From assembly GCA_002280555.1 (NCBI GenBank), contig NCEE01000009.1, positions 84,150 to 148,149 on the forward strand: a stretch of DNA of 64,000 nucleotides, given 5' to 3'. The notes under the pieces were generated by a model. The model worked only from the letters and a program-made list of their open reading frames with translations. It made no database searches and was not told the origin of the DNA. The position numbers and the translations under genes are program-made. The stretch comes from Sphingomonas sp. 32-62-10 (GTDB taxonomy: Bacteria; Pseudomonadota; Alphaproteobacteria; Sphingomonadales; Sphingomonadaceae). Shown here in pieces: positions 21,001 through 27,538 of the stretch; within the stretch, counting starts at the first letter, position 1, and each line of letters starts with the position of its first letter.

Positions 21001-22357
21001 CGCCATCATCGATGCCGAAGGCCGCGAGCGTGCGGTTCACCGCATTCCGTACGGCGCGTACGTCTTGTTCCCCGATGGTCATCAGCTGACCAAGGGCGAC
21101 CGGATGGCCGAATGGGATCCGTTCACCATGCCGGTGATCACCGAAAATCCCGGTGTCGTGAAATATGTCGATCTGATCGAGGGCAAGACGCTGACCGAGC
21201 AGGCAGACGAAGCGACGGGCATCACCCAGCGCGTCGTCACCGAATATCGCGCCGCGACCAAGTCGAAGGAGGATTTGCGTCCGCGCCTGACCCTCACCGG
21301 AGCGAGTGCCGAGGAAGCGGGCCGTTACATGCTCGTGGCCGGGGCGACGCTCTCGGTCGAGGATGGGGCGACTGTTTCGGGCGGTGACGTGCTTGCCCGT
21401 GTGTCACGCGAAAGCGCCAAGACGCGCGACATCACCGGCGGTCTGCCCCGCGTTGCCGAGCTGTTCGAAGCGCGCAAGCCCAAGGAAAACGCGATCATTG
21501 CCAAGGTTTCGGGCCGGGTCGTGTTTGGCAAGGATTACAAGGCCAAGCGCAAGATCGGCATCCAGCCCGAGGATGGCGGCGAGGTCGTGGAATATCTGGT
21601 GCCGAAGTCGAAGGTGATCGACGTGCAGGAAGGCGATTACGTCAAGCGCGGCGATAACCTGATCGGCGGTTCACCAGATCCGCATGACATTCTCGAGGTG
21701 CTCGGTATCGAACCGCTCGCGGAATATCTCGTCGCGGAAATCCAGGAAGTGTATCGTCTCCAGGGCGTGAAGATCAACGACAAGCACATCGAGGTGATCG
21801 TTCGCCAGATGCTGCAAAAGGTCGAGATCACCGATGGCGGCGACACCACGCTGCTGGCAGGCGAACAGGTCGACCGCGAGGAGATGGACGACATCAACTC
21901 GAAGCTCGAAAAGAAGCAGTTGCCGGCCGTCGGCAAGCCCGTTCTGCTCGGCATCACCAAGGCGTCGCTGCAGACCCGCAGCTTCATCTCGGCGGCGTCG
22001 TTCCAGGAAACCACCCGCGTCCTCACCGAGGCAGCGGTTCAGGGCAAGCAGGACACGCTGATCGGCCTGAAGGAAAACGTGATCGTCGGCCGGTTGATAC
22101 CGGCAGGCACCGGTGCAGGCCTGAACCGCCTGCGCGTGACCGCCAATTCGCGCGATGCGGCGATGCGCGTGGCACAGCGCCGGATGGACGAAGTGGCGAT
22201 TACCGCACCAAACTCGGCCGCTGAAGAGCATGCAGCAGAGCTTCATCGCTCGGCGCGCGATGCAGGCGGCACGGGTGACGATGCGCTGGGTGCAGTGATT
22301 ACCAGCGGTCACGGCACCGATGCCGATGCCGGGGATTATCTGAACACCGACAGCTGA
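18074..22357 (+). CDS. rpoC: DNA-directed RNA polymerase subunit beta-prime
   Basis: RpoC of 1427 residues. The N-terminal zinc site is CLCGKYKRMKYKGIVCEKCG, the catalytic magnesium loop is NADFDGDQMAVHVP, and the second zinc site is CETKIGVCGKCYGRDLARG with an upstream SCKIRSPLVC. The trigger-loop region and the jaw are present, and the C-terminus ends SGHGTDADAGDYLNTDS. The ATG at 18074 has GAGGAATTGAGAA upstream. A strong terminator follows. A second, diverged copy of this gene's last codons plus the terminator is found 1.6 kb downstream, so the region just after rpoC has been an insertion site. Confidence 0.98.
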   Translation: MNELTNFANPVAKPETFDQIQIGIASPDRIRSWSFGEIKKPETINYRTFKPERDGLFCARIFGPIKDYECLCGKYKRMKYKGIVCEKCGVEVTVSKVRRERMGHIELAAPVAHIWFLKSLPSRIGLLLDMQLKQLERVLYFEAYIVIEPGITPLEKFQLMTEDELLDAQDQYGEDAFSAGIGAEAVRIMLQDLDLEGERKELLEELAVTKSELKPKKIIKRLKVVESFIDSGNKPEWMILEVVPVIPPELRPLVPLDGGRFATSDLNDLYRRVINRNNRLKRLMELRAPDIIVRNEKRMLQEAVDALFDNGRRGRTITGANKRPLKSLSDMLKGKQGRFRQNLLGKRVDYSGRSVIVTGPELKLHQCGLPKKMALELFKPFIYARLDAKGLSMTLKQAKKWVEKERKEVWDILDEVIREHPVMLNRAPTLHRLGIQAFEPVLIEGKAIQLHPLVCSAFNADFDGDQMAVHVPLSLEAQLEARVLMMSTNNILSPANGKPIIVPSQDMVLGLYYITMMKEGEPGEGMMLTDMAEVHHALDSGAVTLHTKVIARVPQTDEAGKPYLKRFETTPGRMLLGETLPKSAKVPFDIVNRLLTKKDVGDVIDEVYRHTGQKETVLFADAIMALGFRHAFKAGISFGKDDMIIPDAKIGLVDDARAQVKDYEQQYQDGLITQQEKYNKVIDAWSRCGDQVANAMMDEIKSIKKLPNGREAPINSIYMMAHSGARGSQAQIKQLAGMRGLMAKPSGEIIETPIISNFKEGLTVLEYFNSTHGARKGLADTALKTANSGYLTRRLVDVSQDCVIVELDCGTERALEMRAIVQGGSTIASLGERILGRTTAEDIIDPKTNATVIPSGTLLDEPMIATIEALGTQSCKIRSPLVCETKIGVCGKCYGRDLARGTPVNIGEAVGVIAAQSIGEPGTQLTMRTFHIGGAAQLNEQSNLEAVADGRMEYRDLRIIEDQRGRRVVLSRSGELAIIDAEGRERAVHRIPYGAYVLFPDGHQLTKGDRMAEWDPFTMPVITENPGVVKYVDLIEGKTLTEQADEATGITQRVVTEYRAATKSKEDLRPRLTLTGASAEEAGRYMLVAGATLSVEDGATVSGGDVLARVSRESAKTRDITGGLPRVAELFEARKPKENAIIAKVSGRVVFGKDYKAKRKIGIQPEDGGEVVEYLVPKSKVIDVQEGDYVKRGDNLIGGSPDPHDILEVLGIEPLAEYLVAEIQEVYRLQGVKINDKHIEVIVRQMLQKVEITDGGDTTLLAGEQVDREEMDDINSKLEKKQLPAVGKPVLLGITKASLQTRSFISAASFQETTRVLTEAAVQGKQDTLIGLKENVIVGRLIPAGTGAGLNRLRVTANSRDAAMRVAQRRMDEVAITAPNSAAEEHAAELHRSARDAGGTGDDALGAVITSGHGTDADAGDYLNTDS

Positions 22358-22380
22358 TTGCGTTCGATCAGCGTTGGATG

Positions 22381-22420
22381 AAAAACCGCCGTCCGGGGGA
22401 ACCCGGGCGGCGGTTTTTTT
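22381..22420 (+). terminator. Terminator of rpoB-rpoC
   Basis: The stem AACCGCCGTCCGGG / CCCGGGCGGCGGTT with a 4-base loop is flanked by A5 and T7, so it may work in both directions. A diverged copy lies at 24031-24067. Confidence 0.92.
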
Positions 22421-22533
22421 GCGAGGCGGCGATGGGCGATTGAGCATACTCTATGCGCAATCAGGCTACTGGGGTTGAGCGATCAGCGGCAAACGCGGCA
22501 ATGGTGATCGCTAACACGAAGGGGTCAAGTATT

Positions 22534-22569
22534 GTGTCCCGGGAATTGGTGGTGTCCCCGGAATTGGTG
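22534..22569 (+). repeat. Tandem 18-base repeat GTGTCCCSGGAATTGGTG
   Basis: Two adjacent copies (22534-22551 and 22552-22569) differ at one base. They lie at the left side of the insertion after rpoC. Similar GTGTCCCCGGAATT strings are, from memory, common beside REP-associated tyrosine transposase genes, but no transposase gene is visible here. Confidence 0.6.
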
Positions 22570-22781
22570 ACCCGATCAGTTTCCACTCCGCATCCGACAA
22601 ATCCCCGCGATCCATCACTGCTCCCCAACGAGCAGCGTTGAATTAGAACCTGGACCGTTTGAGAATCCCTTTTATCAACACGGCCTAGTACGAGTATTTA
22701 CGTCGTGTCACTGTGGCACTCGCTTCATATTGTAATTTTACGCTGTTATTCGTGTCTGTGTCAGCACGAAAGGAGTATAGG

Positions 22782-23840
22782 ATGCCTGATTATCTAGATC
22801 CCAAAGATTACGGTGTAGATCCGGCCAGCCTAGGTCGCCCCGCAGATACGCGTATGCATTTTGCATATTATCAAGTGACGACAAAAACATCGCAATTGAA
22901 GGATTCTGGTACCGATGATCAGATTTATGTACGCCTATACGGGGTGAACGGAATAAGCGAATTAATGCTTCTCAAAAACAAGCCAAGATATGACGAGACC
23001 GAGGCCGGGGATACCGACTCATGGACTTTCGGCCCTGACGAGGTTCGCGACCTCGGACCAATCTACAAGCTTGGCGTGTTGTGTCCGCAGTCAGATGCAT
23101 GGCGCCCGGAATGGATTGAAGTTACTCGTGTTGTGATGATGAACGCAGTAACCATGTTTACATCCAAAACTGCGTTTCATACGCCGGGCCATTTTGTCTT
23201 CGGCAATGAAATGCAGTTGATGAACGAAGAGCAGACCGTCGCACGCGACCTGATGAGTTTTACTGAAAATATAGATCTCAGCGCTGCTGCGTCGCGCGGG
23301 ATGTTTGTCAAAATCATAGACTGGTCCCGCTCGACACAAGAACTGACGTTTGATGTCGAAACAAATCTTGAATACCTTCAGGAATTCAGTGACAGCATTG
23401 TTGAAGATCTTGGCAATCGCACAAAAGCGGCGGTTGGATATACTCAAAAGACCGAAGCCAATGCATCCGGGATCGGCCCCAATGTCTCGAGCGAGGTCCG
23501 CGCAGATTTCGAGGCCGAGTTAACTAAGCAGTTGACCAAGAGTCACAACTTCGCCACCAAACAGACACTGGTTGAAAAGATTACCGGTAGCATCACCTAC
23601 CTGCCTAATACGTTGCACTTCTTTTTCTTCGAAGCGCGTACGCCCGCAAAAGTAGGTACGGCAAGCTGGTTCGATGGGACATCCTCCTCCATCGCGATTC
23701 CGAATTTTGCAGAATGGGCGATTCCTGCAACACCAACAAAAAAAGTCGATGTCAAAAACGAAAACGAGATGACACCTGATTTGAAAGCCATCTGGGAAGC
23801 GCAAAACGGACGGCCTTGGCCAGGCTTTGGTTTAACCTAA
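22782..23840 (+). CDS. PLAT/LH2-domain protein of unknown function
   Basis: This 352-residue protein begins with a PLAT/LH2-like beta-sandwich (about residues 26-122: YYQVTTKTSQLKDSGTDDQIYVRLYG, LLKNKPRYDETEAGDTDSWTF, LGPIYKLGVL, WRPEWIEVTRVVM). PLAT domains bind lipids or membrane proteins. Residues about 140-330 have no family I recognise. They are rich in Ser/Thr and alternate polar and hydrophobic residues (ELTKQLTKSHNF, TGSITYLPNTLHFFFFEA), which suggests beta-strands; a pore-forming toxin-like fold is a guess only. No signal peptide is seen. A good ribosome binding site (AAAGGAG) supports the ATG at 22782. The gene is lower in GC than its neighbours and lies alone in an insertion between rpoC and a degraded rpoC tail. 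Confidence 0.7.
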   Translation: MPDYLDPKDYGVDPASLGRPADTRMHFAYYQVTTKTSQLKDSGTDDQIYVRLYGVNGISELMLLKNKPRYDETEAGDTDSWTFGPDEVRDLGPIYKLGVLCPQSDAWRPEWIEVTRVVMMNAVTMFTSKTAFHTPGHFVFGNEMQLMNEEQTVARDLMSFTENIDLSAAASRGMFVKIIDWSRSTQELTFDVETNLEYLQEFSDSIVEDLGNRTKAAVGYTQKTEANASGIGPNVSSEVRADFEAELTKQLTKSHNFATKQTLVEKITGSITYLPNTLHFFFFEARTPAKVGTASWFDGTSSSIAIPNFAEWAIPATPTKKVDVKNENEMTPDLKAIWEAQNGRPWPGFGLT

Positions 23841-23861
23841 GCTGCGGACCTTATATGTTTT

Positions 23862-23908
23862 ACGGTGGCAGTGCACTGAATTGGCAGAATAAAGTGCACT
23901 GTCACCGT
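23862..23908. repeat. Inverted repeat at the right edge of the rpoC-adjacent insertion
   Basis: The arms ACGGTGGCAGTGCACT and AGTGCACTGTCACCGT (one mismatch) are separated by 15 bases. There is no T-run. The right arm ends at 23908, exactly where similarity to the rpoC 3' end begins, so it looks like a mobile-element end rather than a terminator of the PLAT gene. Confidence 0.7.
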
Positions 23909-24001
23909 GATCGCGAAGATGCGCTTACCGCCGTTGTCGGCGATGGGCACGGCACCGATGCCGATGCCGATGCCGGGGAGTACCTGAACACTGACAGCTG
24001 A
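23909..24001 (+). pseudogene. Second, degraded copy of the rpoC 3' end
   Basis: The translation DREDALTAVVGDGHGTDADA...GEYLNTDS followed by TGA matches the last 29 or so residues of RpoC (DDALGAVITSGHGTDADAGDYLNTDS), with one extra Asp-Ala pair and a few substitutions. The similarity continues past the stop codon (CAGCTGAT..CGTTCGATCAGC) into a terminator copy at 24031-24067. It has no start of its own. It is either the original rpoC end displaced by an insertion or a tail brought in by recombination. Confidence 0.8.
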
Positions 24002-24030
24002 TCACGTTCGATCAGCAGCTAGTAGAGAAG

Positions 24031-24067
24031 CCGCCGTCCGGAGCGATCCGGGCGGCGGGTTTCTTTT
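24031..24067 (+). terminator. Duplicate of the rpoC terminator
   Basis: The stem CCGCCGTCCGG / CCGGGCGGCGG with a 6-base loop is followed by GTTTCTTTT. It is homologous to the terminator at 22381-22420. Confidence 0.75.
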
Positions 24068-24183
24068 GGGAACGCGATCGCCCTGAATTGATCGGTTTAT
24101 GAAAGCCCCGGCTGTGCTGACGCGCTAGCCTTTATGACCAAACCGACGGGTGATGGTTGGCTGGCGTCGCGAGGAATGAACCG

Positions 24184-24549
24184 ATGGAATTGCTCACCAA
24201 GGCGGCGTGGCTCGGGCTGGCGGCGATCCATGCGACGCCGTCGCTTGCTGTGTTCATGCCGTCGCTGATCCAGCGGCTTTACGGCGTGCCGCCCTCGGGC
24301 AGTGTCGGCATGCTGTTGACGCACCGTGGTGCGCTGTTTCTGGGTGTGTTTGCACTCGCTGTTCTGGCCGCCTTTGATGAAACCTCGCGACGTGCCGGTG
24401 CGCTGGTGGTTGGGATCAGCATGATTGGGTTTCTGATTGTTTATACCAACGCCGGGTCGCCGGCAGGCGCGCTCCGCACGATTGCGCTGACCGATGCCGC
24501 TGGCCTTCCACTGCTCGCACTGGTTACCTGGGAAGCGTTCCGACGATAG
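24184..24549 (+). CDS. Small four-helix membrane protein of unknown function
   Basis: This 121-residue protein is almost entirely hydrophobic, with four predicted transmembrane segments: LTKAAWLGLAAIHATPSLAVF, THRGALFLGVFALAVLAAF, AGALVVGISMIGFLIVY and LPLLALVTWEAF. The ATG at 24184 has GAGGAATG upstream; an in-frame GTG at 24157 is less likely. It resembles uncharacterised integral membrane proteins; I assign no function. It is the first gene after the duplicated rpoC terminator and is followed by an AraC regulator on the same strand. Confidence 0.65.
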   Translation: MELLTKAAWLGLAAIHATPSLAVFMPSLIQRLYGVPPSGSVGMLLTHRGALFLGVFALAVLAAFDETSRRAGALVVGISMIGFLIVYTNAGSPAGALRTIALTDAAGLPLLALVTWEAFRR

Positions 24550-24600
24550 CGTGCGAATTCGCGTCCGGGCCACTTTGCATCTCTGCCAATCCCCGGCACG

Positions 24601-25410
24601 TTGTCGTCGGTGACTCCTCAACAACTTTCTGATCCGATCGCGGATAGTCCCCGCATCATCCTGGCTGGTGCGCGGGCGATCTATATAGGTCCGGGCCTGG
24701 CGCTTTCGCCGCATCGCAATGCCGTCGCCACGCTAGCGGTCGCGCTGGCCGTGCCGTTCGAGGTCGCTTGGCTGCGGACGCCGGAACGCCCGACCGAGAC
24801 CCGGATGATCGCGCTGATACCGCCTAACACGCTGCACCACCTGATCGCGGCGGGACCGATGATGTTCGTCTATCTCGATGCACTGGCCGATGACCAAGGA
24901 GCGATCGCAGCGCACATCGCCTCGCGGCCAGAAGCACCAGCACATATTGCGACCAGATGTGCGGAGATTGCCAAGAGTCATGCAGCGCCGGAGATCGTGC
25001 CGACGCTAATCGCAACGCTAGGTTTGAACGACCATTCTGGCGAAGTGCCCTCCCCCGGCATCGCGGCCGTAATCCGTACAATCGACGAACGACCCCATGA
25101 CTTTGGATCGGCGAAGATCGCCGCCGGCCTCGCGGGTATGTCGGAAAGCCATTTCCACCGCTCGATCAAACGCGCAACGGGCGTCCCGTTTCGCCGATAC
25201 CGGCTTTGGCGCAGGCTGGCGATTGCGGCGATTGCGCTGAAGGACGGCGCAAACCTGACCGATGCGGCGATGGAGGGCGGCTTTGCGAGCTCGGCACATT
25301 TCAGTACCACCTTCCGCCATATGTTCGGCATCCAGCCATCCCAGCTGATCAAGGCAAATGCGCAATTCGACGTCGTCCATTCCGCTTGCGTCGCAACCCC
25401 GCGGCCCTAG
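24601..25410 (+). CDS. AraC-family transcriptional regulator
   Basis: This 269-residue protein has an N-terminal sensory domain without clear identity and a C-terminal AraC/XylS DNA-binding domain (about residues 158-255). That domain contains two helix-turn-helices: SAKIAAGLAGMSESHFHRSIKRATGVPFRRYRLWRR, then NLTDAAMEGGFASSAHFSTTFRHMFGIQPSQL. The start is uncertain between TTG 24601 and GTG 24610. It ends 28 bases before the S9 peptidase gene, so it may control itself or neighbours; the effector is unknown. Confidence 0.85.
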   Translation: MSSVTPQQLSDPIADSPRIILAGARAIYIGPGLALSPHRNAVATLAVALAVPFEVAWLRTPERPTETRMIALIPPNTLHHLIAAGPMMFVYLDALADDQGAIAAHIASRPEAPAHIATRCAEIAKSHAAPEIVPTLIATLGLNDHSGEVPSPGIAAVIRTIDERPHDFGSAKIAAGLAGMSESHFHRSIKRATGVPFRRYRLWRRLAIAAIALKDGANLTDAAMEGGFASSAHFSTTFRHMFGIQPSQLIKANAQFDVVHSACVATPRP

Positions 25411-25438
25411 TCTCGGTACCTTACCGACGGAGACATTC

Positions 25439-27370
25439 ATGCGCACCATTCTGTTCGCCGCCACCTGCCTTGCCGCCCTAGCCCTGCCCGCCCAGGCGCA
25501 GCAGGTCGAAACCCGTGTGATCGGCGCGGCGACGCTGGAGAATGTCCCCCCCATCCCCGCCGATCTGGTGCGCGATCTGGCGCGGTATCGGGAAAGTCGG
25601 GCGGCAGGGTTTGCCGACTGGATGCCCGATGGCAGCATGCTGATCCTGACGCGGTTCGGGGCGACACCGCAGCTGCACCACGTCAAGGGCCCCGGCATGG
25701 CGCGCAAGCAAATCACCTTTGCCGCCGAGCCGATCGGCGGTGCGCGATCCATCCCCGGCACCGACCGGCTGTTGTTCAGCCGCGATACCGGGGGCGACGA
25801 ATGGGTGCAGATCTATGCAATGGGGCCTGACCTGAAGCCCATCCAGCTGACCGAGACGGGCACCCAGAACGGCGCGATCGTGATGGCGGGCGATGGCGGG
25901 CTGATTTATTGGGCGCAGGCAACCAAGGGATCGGGCGACCGCACGATCTGGCGCGCCAACCCTGCCGATCCGGCATCGCGAAAGATGATCTATAGCGGCA
26001 ACGGCGTCACCAACCCTTCGGACCTGTCGGCTGACGGCAAGACGTTGCTGCTGACGCACCGGACCTCGGCAGTCGAAAGCCAGTTGTTCCTACTCGATAT
26101 TGCAACCGGCCAAACCACCGAGATCGCCAAGGGTCCCAAGGCGAGCCTGTCGGGCGCAACTTTTGCGCGCGACGACAAGTCCGTATTGGTGATCAGTAAT
26201 CGCGGCAGCGATGTCGATCGCCTGGTCGAAATCGATATCGCGACCGGTACGGCGACCCCGGTATCACCTCCGTCACCCTGGGGCGTCGAGGATTTCGACC
26301 TGAGCGAGGACGGCCGCATCCTGGCTTATACCTCCAATGAGGATGGCTATTCGCGGGTGACCGTGCAGGATTTCGTCACCCGCCGCGCGCTGCCGCAACC
26401 TGCCCTGCCGAAAGGCGTCGTCGGTCGACTAAAATTCTCGCGCGATGGCCGCAACCTCGCGATCGGGATCGCCACCGCGAGCGATCCGGGCGATGTGTGG
26501 AGCTGGGACGTGACGGCCGGAAGGCTCGATCGCTGGACCGAATCCGAAGCCGGGCCGATCGACAAGGCAATGATGCCCGAACCAAAGCTGATCCGCTTCG
26601 CGAGCTTCGACAAGCTATCGGTGCCAGCGTTCGTTTATCGCACCAAGACTGTGCCAGCGGGCGCAAAAACGCCGGTCGTCATCATTATTCATGGCGGACC
26701 GGAGGGGCAATCGCGCCCCGGTTGGTCGACAACACCCGCCGCCTTTGCCGATTTGCTTGGCGCAACCGTGATCGTCCCCAATGTGCGCGGATCGACCGGC
26801 TATGGCACGCGCTACCTGAACCTCGACAATGCCGAAAAGCGTGAGGACAGCGTGAAAGACATCGGCGCGCTGATCGACTGGATCAAGGCGCAACCCGATC
26901 TCGATGGGTCAAAGATCGCCGTCTATGGGGGTTCCTATGGCGGCTATATGTCACTCGCGGCGATGACCAAATATAGCGACAAGCTGGCGGGCGGGGTCGA
27001 CCTGTTCGGGATCGGCGACTGGACCACGTTCCTTCAGAATACCGAAGCCTATCGCCGCGACGCGCGCCGGGCGGAATATGGCGATGAACGTACCCCGAAG
27101 ATGCAAGCGGTGTTCGCGCGTATTTCACCGCGCGCCAATGTGGCGGGCATCACCAAGCCAATGCTGATCGAACAGGGTGCCAACGACCCGCGCGTGCCGC
27201 GCAGCGAGAGCGAACAAATGGTGCAGGCAATTCGCGCGCGCGGGGTACCGGTTTCCTACATTCTGTTTGCCGATGAAGGCCATGGCTGGCGCAAGAAACC
27301 CAACCAGGATCTTGCCCAACAAGCAGAGATCGCCTTTTTGCGGCGGTTGTTTGCCGACCCGGCCAAGTAA
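25439..27370 (+). CDS. Secreted S9-family prolyl oligopeptidase-type peptidase
   Basis: This 643-residue protein starts with a signal peptide (MRTILFAATCLAALALPAQA, cleavage after about residue 20). A seven-bladed beta-propeller made of WD40-like repeats covers residues 40-380. The C-terminal alpha/beta-hydrolase carries the triad Ser499 in GGSYGGYMS, Asp583 in NDPRVP and His615 in DEGHGW, with the oxyanion block IIIHGGPEGQSRPGW. This is the arrangement of acylaminoacyl/dipeptidyl peptidases in clan SC. Periplasmic peptide trimming is the likely role, perhaps supplying di- and tripeptides to the adjacent TonB receptor pathway (inferred from neighbourhood only). Confidence 0.9.
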   Translation: MRTILFAATCLAALALPAQAQQVETRVIGAATLENVPPIPADLVRDLARYRESRAAGFADWMPDGSMLILTRFGATPQLHHVKGPGMARKQITFAAEPIGGARSIPGTDRLLFSRDTGGDEWVQIYAMGPDLKPIQLTETGTQNGAIVMAGDGGLIYWAQATKGSGDRTIWRANPADPASRKMIYSGNGVTNPSDLSADGKTLLLTHRTSAVESQLFLLDIATGQTTEIAKGPKASLSGATFARDDKSVLVISNRGSDVDRLVEIDIATGTATPVSPPSPWGVEDFDLSEDGRILAYTSNEDGYSRVTVQDFVTRRALPQPALPKGVVGRLKFSRDGRNLAIGIATASDPGDVWSWDVTAGRLDRWTESEAGPIDKAMMPEPKLIRFASFDKLSVPAFVYRTKTVPAGAKTPVVIIIHGGPEGQSRPGWSTTPAAFADLLGATVIVPNVRGSTGYGTRYLNLDNAEKREDSVKDIGALIDWIKAQPDLDGSKIAVYGGSYGGYMSLAAMTKYSDKLAGGVDLFGIGDWTTFLQNTEAYRRDARRAEYGDERTPKMQAVFARISPRANVAGITKPMLIEQGANDPRVPRSESEQMVQAIRARGVPVSYILFADEGHGWRKKPNQDLAQQAEIAFLRRLFADPAK

Positions 27371-27538
27371 CTGCCTATCGGTGCGCGATGTGGTGCAACC
27401 GCGCAACAATCCACAGCTAATTGGCGGAGCACCTCCAGCGATATCTTGAGTGCTGTGACAATTCTGTTACCGGGCAATGCACAATCCGGGTCACACGGAT
27501 GACAGGGTAGGATCGCCATCTTTTTCACTGGGGGAATC

